64,000 nucleotides of DNA. Source: CAMDHY01 sp046156265 (GTDB taxonomy: Bacteria; Pseudomonadota; Alphaproteobacteria; Rhizobiales; Segnochrobactraceae). Both the position numbers and the translations under genes were made by a program. The notes under the pieces are model-generated. The model worked only from the letters and a program-made list of their open reading frames with translations. It was not told where the DNA came from and made no database searches. Position 1 is the stretch's first letter; the number at the start of each line of letters is the position of its first letter. Shown here piece after piece: positions 34,895 to 43,195 of this stretch. The stretch lies in assembly GCF_046156265.1 (NCBI RefSeq), contig NZ_JAWDIR010000003.1, forward strand, positions 102,315 through 166,314. Direction: 5' to 3'.

Positions 34895-34920
34895 GGGCGG
34901 CGCGGCGCGCCGCTCCTTTT
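34895..34920. terminator. Hairpin between convergent ahpD and propionyl-CoA synthetase genes
   Basis: The short spacer between the two stop codons contains GGCGGCG and CGCCGC arms followed on the plus strand by TCCTTTT. It probably ends ahpD transcription and could act from both sides. Confidence 0.5.
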
Positions 34921-34925
34921 GCGCC

Positions 34926-36839
34926 TCAGCCGACCGGCTTGGCGAGGCCGCGGCCGCGCAGCGCCGTCTCGATCTCCGGCAGCACGGCGGCGTCGTCGAT
35001 CGTCGCCGGCACGCGCGGCGGCTCGCCGTCGGCGAGCTGGCGGATGGTGCCGCGCAGGATCTTGCCGGAGCGCGTCTTCGGCAGCCTGTCGACGGTGATG
35101 GCGAGCTTGAAGGCGGCGACCGGGCCGATCTGCTCGCGCACCCGCTCGACCAGCTCGCGCTCGATGTCGGCGGTCGGCTGGTCGATGCCCGACTTCAGCA
35201 CGACGAGACCGCAGGGCACCTGCCCCTTCAGCGCATCGGCGACGCCGATGACGGCGCACTCGGCGACCGCCGGGTGGGACGACAGCACCTCCTCCATCGA
35301 CCCCGTCGACAGCCGGTGGCCGGCGACGTTGATGATGTCGTCGGTGCGCGACATGATGAACAGGTAGCCGTCCTCGTCGACGTAGCCGGCGTCCGACGTC
35401 TTGTAGAAGCCGGGGAAGTCCTCGAGGTAGCCCGAGCGGAAACGCTCGTCGTCGCCCCACAGCGTCGGCAGGCAACCCGGCGGCAGCGGCAGCCGGATGA
35501 CGATGTTGCCGAGCGTGCCCGGCGCCACCGCATGGCCGCCGTCGTCCACCACCTCCACCGCATAGCCGGGCATCGCCACCGTCGGCGAGCCGTACTTCAC
35601 CGGCAGCAGCCCGAGTCCGGCGGGATTGGCGGCGATCGGCCAGCCCGTCTCCGTCTGCCACCAGTGGTCGACCACCGGCACGCCGAGGATGCGCTCGGCC
35701 CACTGCACGGTGTCGGGGTCGGCGCGCTCGCCGGCGAGGAACAGGGTGCGGAAGCCCGAGAGGTCGTAGTCGCCGACCTTCCTGCCCTCCGGGTCCTCCT
35801 TCTTGATCGCCCGGAAGGCCGTCGGCGCGGTGAACAGCGCCGCGACGCCATAGTCGGCGACGATCCGCCAGAAGGTGCCGGCGTCGGGTGTGCCGACCGG
35901 CTTGCCCTCGAACAGCACCGTCGTGCAGCCGTGCAGCAGCGGGCCGTAGACGATGTAGGAGTGGCCGACCACCCAGCCGACATCGGAGGCGGTGAAGAAC
36001 ACCTCACCCGGCTCCAGCCCGTAAACGGCCGACATCGACCACTTCAGCGCCACCATCATGCCGCCGGAGTCGCGGACGACGCCCTTCGGCTGGCCGGTCG
36101 TGCCGGACGTGTAGAGGATATAGAGCGGATCGGTCGCATCGACCGGCACGCAGGCGACCTTGCGGCCGGCATCGCGCGCGGCCTTCACCAGCGCGCCGAG
36201 ATCGGCGTCGCGGCCCTCGACCAGGGTCGCGGCGAGCTGCGGGCGCTGCAGGATCAGGCAGCGCTCGGGCTTGTGGCGGGCGAGTTCGATCGCGTGGTCG
36301 AGCAGCGGCTTGTAGGCGACGACGCGCGACGGCTCGATGCCGCAGGAGGCGGAGACGATCACCTTCGGCCGGGCATCGTCGATGCGGGTGGCGAGCTCGG
36401 CCGCCGCGAAGCCGCCGAACACCACCGAGTGCACCGCCCCGAGGCGCGCGCAGGCCAGCATGGCGAACACCGCCTCCGGCACCATCGGCATGTAGAGGAC
36501 GACGCGGTCGCCCTTCGTCACGCCGTGGTCGGCGAGCACGGCGGCCGTTGCCTGCACCTCGTCGAGGAGCTCGGCATAGGACCATTCGCCGCGGCTGCCG
36601 GTGACGGGGGAATCATAGATCAGCGCCGCCTGGCCGGGCCGTGTCTCGAGGTGGCGGTCGACGGCGTTGTGGCAGACATTGCAGGTGGCGCCGGGAAACC
36701 AGCGGCCGTAGACGCCGGCCTCGGCGTCGAACACCCGCGTCCACGGCGAGTACCAGTCGATGCCGCGGGCCGCCGCCGCCCAGAACGCCTCCGGGTCCCG
36801 CTGCCACGCCTGATAGACTTCGCGATAACGGCTGACCAT
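34926..36839 (-). CDS. prpE: Propionyl-CoA synthetase (acyl-adenylate-forming)
   Basis: ANL-superfamily ligase of 637 residues that activates propionate (possibly acetate) with ATP and CoA. The P-loop-like signature is LYTSGTTGQPKGVVRDSGG, the core motif A5-like stretch is HWWQTETGWPI, the hinge is YKTSDAGYVDEDGYLFIMSRTDD, and the catalytic Lys is in KTRSGKILRGTIRQ. SRYREVYQAWQRDPEAFWAAAA is the usual N-terminus of PrpE/ACSS3-like enzymes. The ATG at 36837-36839 was preferred because GGAGG lies nine bases upstream of it, but only three bases from an earlier ATG. Confidence 0.9.
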   Translation of the reverse strand: MVSRYREVYQAWQRDPEAFWAAAARGIDWYSPWTRVFDAEAGVYGRWFPGATCNVCHNAVDRHLETRPGQAALIYDSPVTGSRGEWSYAELLDEVQATAAVLADHGVTKGDRVVLYMPMVPEAVFAMLACARLGAVHSVVFGGFAAAELATRIDDARPKVIVSASCGIEPSRVVAYKPLLDHAIELARHKPERCLILQRPQLAATLVEGRDADLGALVKAARDAGRKVACVPVDATDPLYILYTSGTTGQPKGVVRDSGGMMVALKWSMSAVYGLEPGEVFFTASDVGWVVGHSYIVYGPLLHGCTTVLFEGKPVGTPDAGTFWRIVADYGVAALFTAPTAFRAIKKEDPEGRKVGDYDLSGFRTLFLAGERADPDTVQWAERILGVPVVDHWWQTETGWPIAANPAGLGLLPVKYGSPTVAMPGYAVEVVDDGGHAVAPGTLGNIVIRLPLPPGCLPTLWGDDERFRSGYLEDFPGFYKTSDAGYVDEDGYLFIMSRTDDIINVAGHRLSTGSMEEVLSSHPAVAECAVIGVADALKGQVPCGLVVLKSGIDQPTADIERELVERVREQIGPVAAFKLAITVDRLPKTRSGKILRGTIRQLADGEPPRVPATIDDAAVLPEIETALRGRGLAKPVG

Positions 36840-37077
36840 GCCCATCTTCCTCCGTCGGCCGGCGACGGAGCGCGCCTCCGCCGCACCGGCCGGTCCCCCG
36901 CGGGGCCGGCTCTCGTTGCCGAATGTTTCCCACCCGCGGACGGGCGAATGCAAGCGTGGGGAGAATGCGTACACGCTGCCGATTGCGGGCGGACGGGTGT
37001 GAGACTTTAGGCTATCGTCCCGCTCCCCGCCCCGTCCGCACCCCCCGCGGCCCCGCCCTCCCCTGCCTTGATCCGAG

Positions 37078-37833
37078 ATGCTGACCGACCCGACGTTCTA
37101 TCTGTTCGCCTTGCCGGCGGTGTTTCTCATCGGCATCTCGAAGGGCGGCTTCGGCGGGGGCGCGGCGCTGCTCGCCGTGCCGCTGATGTCGTTCGCCCTG
37201 CCGCCGCTGCAGGCGGCCGGCATCCTCCTGCCGATCCTCGTCGTCATGGACATCGCCGGCCTGATCGCCTACCGGCGCGACATCGACAGGGCGACGCTGA
37301 TCCACACGCTGCCCGGCGCCATCATCGGCACCGGCATCGGCTGGCTGACGGCGACCTGGGTCACCGACACGCATGTGCGCCTGATGGTCGGCGTGATGGC
37401 GGTCGCCTTCGTGCTCTTGCACTGGTTCCGCCCGCCGGCGCCGACGCCGCGCGGCCACAGCCACGTGCGCGGCAGCCTCGCGGGCTTCTTCTCCGGCTTC
37501 ACGAGTTTCATTTCCCACGCCGGCGGCCCGCCCTTCCAGATCTACATCATCCCCTTGAGGCTGGAGCCGAAGCTGTTCGCCGGCACCAGCATCGTCTTCT
37601 TCGCCGTGCTGAACGCCATCAAGGTGCCGCCCTACTTCTTCCTCGGCCAGTTCACGCACGAGAACCTGCTCGCCTCGGCGGTGCTGCTGCCGCTCGCGAT
37701 CGTCTCGGTCTATCTCGGCGTGCTGGCGGTCCGGGTGATCTCGGCGAAGCTGTTCTACCGGATCGCCTACATCTCGGTGTTCGTGGTCGGCCTGAAGCTC
37801 ACCTGGGACGGCATCACCGGCCTGATCGGCTGA
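37078..37833 (+). CDS. TauE/SafE (TSUP) family permease
   Basis: Inner-membrane protein of 251 residues with about eight helices, in the TauE/SafE family of putative sulfite, sulfonate or small organic anion exporters. The first conserved repeat is LIGISKGGFGGGAALLAVPLMSF and the second begins GFFSGFTSFISHAGGPPFQIY. The length is standard. The substrate cannot be predicted. It has its own promoter region after the divergent propionyl-CoA synthetase gene, and ffs follows on the same strand. Confidence 0.9.
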   Translation: MLTDPTFYLFALPAVFLIGISKGGFGGGAALLAVPLMSFALPPLQAAGILLPILVVMDIAGLIAYRRDIDRATLIHTLPGAIIGTGIGWLTATWVTDTHVRLMVGVMAVAFVLLHWFRPPAPTPRGHSHVRGSLAGFFSGFTSFISHAGGPPFQIYIIPLRLEPKLFAGTSIVFFAVLNAIKVPPYFFLGQFTHENLLASAVLLPLAIVSVYLGVLAVRVISAKLFYRIAYISVFVVGLKLTWDGITGLIG

Positions 37834-37862
37834 GGACGGCGGCGACGGCGCCGACGGGGCGC

Positions 37863-37891
37863 TTGCCAAGCCGCCCCCGGTCGCCGATATA
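37863..37891 (+). promoter_or_regulatory. Promoter of the SRP RNA gene
   Basis: TTGCCA (37863-37868) and GATATA (37886-37891) are 17 bases apart, and the first base of the SRP RNA stem (about 37898) lies seven bases after the -10, as expected for direct transcription of a structural RNA. Confidence 0.7.
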
Positions 37892-37897
37892 CGGGGC

Positions 37898-37994
37898 GGG
37901 AGGTTGGTGGTGGACGCGCCACTCGCCAACCGGGTCAGGTCCGGAAGGAAGCAGCCCCAACGAGCCCGGCACGGGTCATCGTGCCAGCCTCCCA
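37898..37994 (+). ncRNA. ffs: Signal recognition particle RNA (4.5S, small type)
   Basis: About 97 nt. The ends pair (GGGAGGTTGG with CCAGCCTCCC), and the centre carries the universally conserved SRP domain IV: GGTCAGGTCCGGAAGGAAGCAGCC, written here as GGTCAGG, TCCGGAAGGAAGCAGCC. The RNA binds Ffh to form the SRP that delivers nascent chains to FtsY (encoded at 2.5 kb). Location directly upstream of dnaX is the classical position. Confidence 0.93.
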
Positions 37995-38104
37995 CCCTTT
38001 CCGTCGCTCCGGCGCCGAGTCCCGCGCGCTCCGCCCGTCCCAGCGGCGCCGGCGGTCCGCCCGGAGAGCGGTCCCCGGGGCCGCAGAGCGCCGCGGGGAC
38101 ACGG

Positions 38105-40063
38105 ATGACCGAGACGCCCGAGGCCGGCCCCCCGATCGACACCCCGCCCTGGAGCGACCCGGCCCCGGCTGGCGCAGCCGCCGATGGCGCGGCCAGCTCC
38201 GCCCTCCCCGACGACGGCCCCGCCCTGTTTCCCACCGACGCGCTCCCCGTCACGCCGGCCGCTACGGCGCCCTATCGGGTGCTGGCGCGCAAGTATCGGC
38301 CGCAGCGGTTCGAGGACCTCATCGGCCAGGAGCCGATGGTCCGCACCCTCACCAATGCGTTCGCCGCCGGCCGCATCCCGCAGGCGTGGATGCTCACCGG
38401 CGTCCGCGGCGTCGGCAAGACCACCACCGCCCGCATCCTCGCCCGCGCCCTGAATTTCCGTAGCGCCGCCGTCGACCGTCCGAGCATCGACCTCACCGTC
38501 CCCGGCGAGCACTGCAAGGCGATCATGGAGGGCCGCCACGTCGACGTCATCGAGATGGACGCGGCGTCGAACACCGGCATCGCCGACGTGCGCGAGATCA
38601 TCGAGGCCTCGCGCTACCGGCCGGCGACGGCGCGCTACAAGGTCTACATCATCGACGAAGTGCACATGCTCTCGACGGCGGCCTTCAACGGCCTCCTGAA
38701 GACGCTCGAGGAGCCGCCGGAGCACGTCAAGTTCGTCTTCGCGACCACCGAGATCCGCAAGGTGCCGGTGACGGTGCTGTCGCGCTGCCAGCGCTTCGAC
38801 CTCCGTCGCGTCGAGGCGGACGTGCTGGTCGCCCACCTCGCCAAGATCGCCGGCGCAGAGAGCGTCGCGGTCGAGGACGAGGCGCTGGCGCTGGTCGCCC
38901 GCGCCGCCGAGGGCTCGGTGCGCGACTCCCTTTCGCTGCTCGACCAGGCGATCGCCCACGGCGCCGGCACCGTCACGGCCGAGGCGGTGCGCGCGATGCT
39001 CGGCCTCGCCGACCGCGCCCGCGTCGTCGACCTGTTCGAGCACGTCATGCGCGGCGATGCCGGGGCGGCTCTGGCCGAGCTCTCCGACCAGTATGCGAGC
39101 GGCGCCGAGCCGTCGGTGGTGCTGACCGACCTCGCCGCCTTCACCCACCTCGTGACGCGCCTGCGCATCGTGCCGGAGGCGGCGCGCGACCCGAGCCTGA
39201 CGGCGGCCGAGCGCGACCGCGGCACGGCACTCGCCGCCCGGCTGACGGTGCCCGTGCTGACGCGCGCCTGGCAGATCCTCCTGAAGGCGATCCCTGAGGT
39301 GCAGGGCTCGCCGCGGCCGCTCGCCGCCGCCGAGATGGCCCTCGTCCGCCTCGCCTATGCCGCCGACCTGCCGAGCCCGGAGGAGGCGATCCGGATGATC
39401 GCAGAGGGCAAGGCGGGCGGGGCGCCATCGCGGCCCGCCGGTCCTGCCGGCAACGGTGGCAGCGGCGGCGGCGGCGGAGCGACGGCCGTCGCCGCCGGTG
39501 CCGCCTACGGCGGTGGCGCGCCCGCCCCCCGCGGTGCCCCGCGCCTCGCCGCCGAGACCGCGCCCAGCGCCGTTGCGCCATCGGCCGCCCCTCGCACCGT
39601 GAGCGGCCCCGTACTCGCCTCGCTCGCCGACGTCGCCGCCCTCTGCGGTGAGCGGCGCGAGCTCAGGCTGAAGTTCGCGGTAGAGCGGCAGTTGAAGCCG
39701 GTGCGCTTCGAGGCCGGCCGAATCGAGGTGGAGCCGACCGCCGACGCGCCCTCCGACCTCGCCGGCGAGATCGGCCGCAAGCTCACCGAATGGACCGGCA
39801 CGCGCTGGGTGGTGACGGTGACGCGCGGCGCCGGTGGCACGACGCTGCACGACGAGCGCCTCGCGACCGAAAGTCGCCGCCGCGACGACGCCGCCGCCGA
39901 CCCGCTCGTCTCCGCCGTGCTCGCCCGTTTCCCCGGCGCCAAGATCGTCGACATCCGCATGCGCGCCGATGAGGTGCTGCCGGCGCCTCCCGCCGCCCTG
40001 CTCGACGAGGACGGCGAGATCGCCACACCCGACGAAGCCTTCGACGACGGGCTCGACTTCTGA
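38105..40063 (+). CDS. dnaX: DNA polymerase III subunit gamma/tau
   Basis: Clamp-loader ATPase of 652 residues. Walker A GVRGVGKTTTARI is at about residues 99-111, Walker B is VYIIDEVHMLS, and the sensor region is FATTEIRKVPVTVLSRCQRFDLRR. The zinc-binding cysteines of enterobacterial DnaX are missing except one (HCKAIMEG), as I recall for rhizobial homologues. A Gly/Ala/Pro-rich linker (about residues 435-500) precedes the tau C-terminal polymerase-binding region. The ATG at 38105 is followed by a 55-residue Pro/Ala-rich leader before YRVLARKYRPQ, so the true start could be later. The YbaB gene and recR follow, a standard operon. Confidence 0.94.
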   Translation: MTETPEAGPPIDTPPWSDPAPAGAAADGAASSALPDDGPALFPTDALPVTPAATAPYRVLARKYRPQRFEDLIGQEPMVRTLTNAFAAGRIPQAWMLTGVRGVGKTTTARILARALNFRSAAVDRPSIDLTVPGEHCKAIMEGRHVDVIEMDAASNTGIADVREIIEASRYRPATARYKVYIIDEVHMLSTAAFNGLLKTLEEPPEHVKFVFATTEIRKVPVTVLSRCQRFDLRRVEADVLVAHLAKIAGAESVAVEDEALALVARAAEGSVRDSLSLLDQAIAHGAGTVTAEAVRAMLGLADRARVVDLFEHVMRGDAGAALAELSDQYASGAEPSVVLTDLAAFTHLVTRLRIVPEAARDPSLTAAERDRGTALAARLTVPVLTRAWQILLKAIPEVQGSPRPLAAAEMALVRLAYAADLPSPEEAIRMIAEGKAGGAPSRPAGPAGNGGSGGGGGATAVAAGAAYGGGAPAPRGAPRLAAETAPSAVAPSAAPRTVSGPVLASLADVAALCGERRELRLKFAVERQLKPVRFEAGRIEVEPTADAPSDLAGEIGRKLTEWTGTRWVVTVTRGAGGTTLHDERLATESRRRDDAAADPLVSAVLARFPGAKIVDIRMRADEVLPAPPAALLDEDGEIATPDEAFDDGLDF

Positions 40064-40127
40064 CCGCCGGCACCCGATCTCCCCACCATCCGCCGCCCCG
40101 GCGGCCCGAACCCGCGAGGACGTCCCG

Positions 40128-40448
40128 ATGGACATGCTGAAGATGATGAAGCAGGCCAAGCAGATGCAGGAGAAGATGGCCGGCCTGCAGGAGGAGGTGG
40201 CGCAGATCGAGGTGATCGGCACCTCCGGCGGCGGCCTCGTCCGCGTCACCTTGAGCGGCAAGGGCGACCTCAAGGCGCTCTCCATCGACCCGTCGCTGGT
40301 GAAGCCCGAGGACGCCGAGATCATCGAGGACCTGATCGTCGCCGCCCACGCCGACGCCAAGGGCAAGGCGGAAGCCGCGCTCGCCGAGCGCACCCAGGCA
40401 CTGATGGGCGGCCTCGGCCTGCCGGCCGGCCTGAAGCTGCCGTTCTGA
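40128..40448 (+). CDS. YbaB/EbfC nucleoid-associated protein
   Basis: Small DNA-binding protein of 106 residues between dnaX and recR, as in most bacteria. The N-terminal helix MLKMMKQAKQMQEKMAGLQEEV and the central GTSGGGLVRVTLSGKGDLKALSIDP are diagnostic. It forms dimers that bind DNA as tweezers, and the operon links it to replication and recombination. The ATG at 40128 is 64 bases after the dnaX stop. Confidence 0.94.
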   Translation: MDMLKMMKQAKQMQEKMAGLQEEVAQIEVIGTSGGGLVRVTLSGKGDLKALSIDPSLVKPEDAEIIEDLIVAAHADAKGKAEAALAERTQALMGGLGLPAGLKLPF

Positions 40449-40470
40449 GGCGGGGCGAGGACCCCCTCCG

Positions 40471-41079
40471 ATGCCCGCCCGCGCCGTCGCCGGCCCCGAG
40501 ATCGAGGCGCTGGTGCAGCTTCTCGCCAAGCTGCCCGGCCTCGGGCCGCGCTCGGCCCGGCGCGCGGCGCTGCACCTCGTCAAGAAGCGCGCCGGCCTGC
40601 TCGAGCCGCTGGCGGCGGCGCTGTCGCGCGTCGGCGAGACGGTGCGCACCTGCTCCACCTGCGGCAACCTCGACACCCGCGACCCGTGCTCGGTCTGCAC
40701 CGACCCGACCCGCGACCCCTCGGTGATCGTCGTCGTCGAGGACGTCGGCGACCTCTGGGCGCTGGAGCGGGCGGGTGCGCTGTCGAGCCGCTACCACGTG
40801 CTCGGCGGCGTGCTGTCGGCGCTCGACGGCGTCGGGCCGGAGACGCTGGCGATCGGCCGGCTGGTCGAGCGCGCCCGCGACCCGGCGGTGCGCGAGATCG
40901 TCATCGCCGTCAACGCCACCGTCGAGGGCCAGACGACGGCGCACTATCTGATGGACGAGCTGAAGGACGTCGACGTCGCGGTGTCGCGCCTCGCCCACGG
41001 CGTGCCGGTCGGCGGCGAGCTCGACTATCTCGACGAGGGCACGCTGTCGGCCGCACTGCGCCAGCGCCGGCCGTTCTGA
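40471..41079 (+). CDS. recR: Recombination mediator RecR
   Basis: Ring-forming protein that, with RecO and RecF, loads RecA on gapped DNA. The 202-residue chain has an N-terminal helix-hairpin-helix (LAKLPGLGPRSARRAALHL), a four-cysteine zinc finger (Cys61, Cys64, Cys73, Cys76 in CSTCGNLDTRDPCSVC), a Toprim domain with VVVEDVGDLWALERAG, and a C-terminal Walker-B-like region (SRLAHGVPVGGELDYLDEGTL). It starts 22 bases after the YbaB gene. Confidence 0.96.
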   Translation: MPARAVAGPEIEALVQLLAKLPGLGPRSARRAALHLVKKRAGLLEPLAAALSRVGETVRTCSTCGNLDTRDPCSVCTDPTRDPSVIVVVEDVGDLWALERAGALSSRYHVLGGVLSALDGVGPETLAIGRLVERARDPAVREIVIAVNATVEGQTTAHYLMDELKDVDVAVSRLAHGVPVGGELDYLDEGTLSAALRQRRPF

Positions 41080-41300
41080 CGGGCGGGGAGCGACCGCGGC
41101 ACCTTAGCGCGACCCGCAGATTTCCTGGCTTCCGGCCGCCCGTTCCGCCCGATCGTCAGCCGGCTGCAAACGGCCTTGATTCCGTCGGGCGACGCAACTA
41201 TGGTCCGCCCCGCTCGACGAGCCGGCCGTTCCCAAACGGCCGCGGCCTCCGGTCTCCGGTCCGCCGCCCACGCTCGTCGGCACACCCGTCACCGGGTCGT

Positions 41301-41376
<76 letters not shown>

Positions 41377-41522
41377 AATCTCTCCTGAGGCGATAGACGC
41401 GGCAGAAGAACAGGCAGGCCCCCGTCGGGGTCGGCCGCGTCTGCGCGTGTCGCGCGTCACAGCGCGAGGGATGATCGCCCGTTAATCCTTGGGTTGTTCT
41501 TGCGGAACCCGAGGAGCATCCG

Positions 41523-42002
41523 ATGACCATCACCAAGGCCTTTGCCGTCGCCGGCGCCGTGGCAGTTCTGGCGACCCCGCTCGCCGCGAAGCCGCTGTTC
41601 AACGCCCCCCAGGACAAGGACGCCGAAGTCGTCCGGCCGTCGGCGGCCGGCCAGCCGAAGCGCTTCGCCGCGCAGGTCACCGCCACGTGCGAGGGTGGCT
41701 TCTGCGTCGCGAAATTCGGCAAGAAGAACGGCAAGGAACGAACCGTCGAGGTTCTCACCTGCCTGATGTACTCGAATGGCAAGAATATCTTTGCCGGGGT
41801 AAATCTCAATCCCGACGATGACGATGTCTATGAGTTCTTCATCCCGCCGGCATCGAGCGAAGACCTGAACGGCGTCGCATACTCGATCTTCACGTGGACG
41901 AAGAATTTCCAGGTGCCGAGCGGCATACCTCTCAACGTCGTGCTGCAATCGAGCGGCGCCCAGGCGATTTCCACGTGCACGGCGAGCGGGACAATCGGCT
42001 GA
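41523..42002 (+). CDS. Exported protein of unknown function
   Basis: I do not recognise this 159-residue protein. A clear signal peptide (MTITKAFAVAGAVAVLATPLAA) precedes a mature part of about 135 residues with four cysteines: two close together in TATCEGGFCVAKF, one in VLTCLMYSNG, one near the end in ISTCTASG, suggesting two disulfides in the periplasm. The middle is rich in Asn, Asp, Phe and Tyr, and the local GC content is lower than in neighbouring genes. GAGGAG lies just before the ATG. It follows tRNA-Ala, with no integrase nearby. Confidence 0.75.
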   Translation: MTITKAFAVAGAVAVLATPLAAKPLFNAPQDKDAEVVRPSAAGQPKRFAAQVTATCEGGFCVAKFGKKNGKERTVEVLTCLMYSNGKNIFAGVNLNPDDDDVYEFFIPPASSEDLNGVAYSIFTWTKNFQVPSGIPLNVVLQSSGAQAISTCTASGTIG

Positions 42003-42043
42003 GCGGAGACCGTCGAAGGCAGCCGACAAGTCCGGGCCGGCCG

Positions 42044-42283
42044 TCAGGCGCCGCCGGTCGGCACCACGGTGACGCGCCACGGCTTGCGGATGGCGGCCTT
42101 CACCGCCGCCTCCGTCTCGAGTGGATCACTGCCGGCCGGCGCGCACACCGACAGGCTCGCCATGTCGCCGTCCCCACCACTCAGCTCGAAGGCGGTGATC
42201 ACCCCGTCGGCCACCAGCCCCTGCAGCACACCGGCCGTGTCCTCCGACAGGTCGCCTTGGGACGTCTGCGATGAGCGCTGCAT
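42044..42283 (-). CDS. Hypothetical small protein, 79 residues
   Basis: Short acidic protein with GGAGG seven bases before its ATG. It reads MQRSSQTSQGDLSEDTAGVLQGL, then VITAFELSGGDGDMASLSVCAPAG and a C-terminal TEAAVKAAIRKPWRVTVVPTGG, a plausible small alpha/beta fold with one cysteine. No family is recognised, and there is no signal peptide. It lies convergent with the exported protein gene and about 120 bases upstream of nothing else on its strand. Confidence 0.55.
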   Translation of the reverse strand: MQRSSQTSQGDLSEDTAGVLQGLVADGVITAFELSGGDGDMASLSVCAPAGSDPLETEAAVKAAIRKPWRVTVVPTGGA

Positions 42284-42403
42284 GTCGCCTCCCGATCCGG
42301 CTCCCGCTCCGCGGCCTCGGGCCGTCGACGGGTACCGATGATGCAATGACGCCGGCCGGAGCGTCGTTCCGTCCCACCCGCCCATCTTCGCGGGCGGTCG
42401 CCC

Positions 42404-43195
42404 TCAGTCCGCCGCTCGCTCCGCCAGTTTCAGCGCCGCGAGTTCCTCGGGCGTGAAGTAGTACATCTCCCGCGGCGGCGTCTCCATCGCATGGAACCAC
42501 ACTTCGGCGTCGACCCCCATCTCGACGAGATGGCGCTGGATTTCCGCCGAGACGCGCTGCGCCTGCACCATGTCCGGCTCCGCCCCCGGCAGCGCGAGGC
42601 CCGCCGTCTTCACCGTCGTGATCTGGTGGACACCGACCGCGGCATCGCCCGCCGCGCGCCGCTCCACGCCGCCGGCGAGGATGAGCGGGCAGGACGAGGC
42701 GCAGAGCGCCCCCGTCTCCACCGCGGTGTCGAGCTCGCGCTCACGGATCAGGCGGCTCATCGCCAGCGCGTCCTGCACGGAGCCGCCGGGAGAATCGAGC
42801 ACCACCGTCTCCACATAGTCGCCGCGGCGCGCGATCTCCTCGGCGAAGCGCTCGGCCGTTCCCGGCGTGATCGTCCCGACCGCCTCCAGCCGCCCGCCGG
42901 CGACGAGCTCGAGCGTCATCGGCTCGCGCAGCCGCTCCTCCGGCGTCGTCCCGGCCCGCCGGCCGGGATCGGCCTCGCCGGGACGCGAGGAGGGCAGATA
43001 GGGCTCCGCCGGCGGCCAGGGCGTCTCCGGTGCGAACATCGGCGCGCCGTCGAGCTGCTCCATCAGGTCGCGGCCGAGCACGGTCGCGGTGAGCACCAGC
43101 AGCCCGACGAAGATCGCCCGCAGCACCACGGCCTCGGCGCGGGCGGCGAGGCTCGGCCGGTCGGCCGCCGGGACGCGGGACGACCGCGCGCTCAT
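42404..43195 (-). CDS. Periplasmic ClpP-like (COG3904-type) protein
   Basis: Membrane-anchored ClpP/crotonase-fold protein of 263 residues. One helix at about residues 22-42 is followed by a Pro-rich linker and a ClpP-like domain in the periplasm. VVLDSPGGSVQDALAMSRLI matches the ClpP Gly-rich loop, GALCASSCPLILAGG is the nucleophile region with a Ser between two cysteines, and AVGVHQI carries the likely catalytic His. The cysteines could form a disulfide over the active site. Its start overlaps the stop of the upstream membrane-protein gene by four bases, so the two are coupled and probably work together. The substrate is unknown. Confidence 0.8.
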   Translation of the reverse strand: MSARSSRVPAADRPSLAARAEAVVLRAIFVGLLVLTATVLGRDLMEQLDGAPMFAPETPWPPAEPYLPSSRPGEADPGRRAGTTPEERLREPMTLELVAGGRLEAVGTITPGTAERFAEEIARRGDYVETVVLDSPGGSVQDALAMSRLIRERELDTAVETGALCASSCPLILAGGVERRAAGDAAVGVHQITTVKTAGLALPGAEPDMVQAQRVSAEIQRHLVEMGVDAEVWFHAMETPPREMYYFTPEELAALKLAERAAD

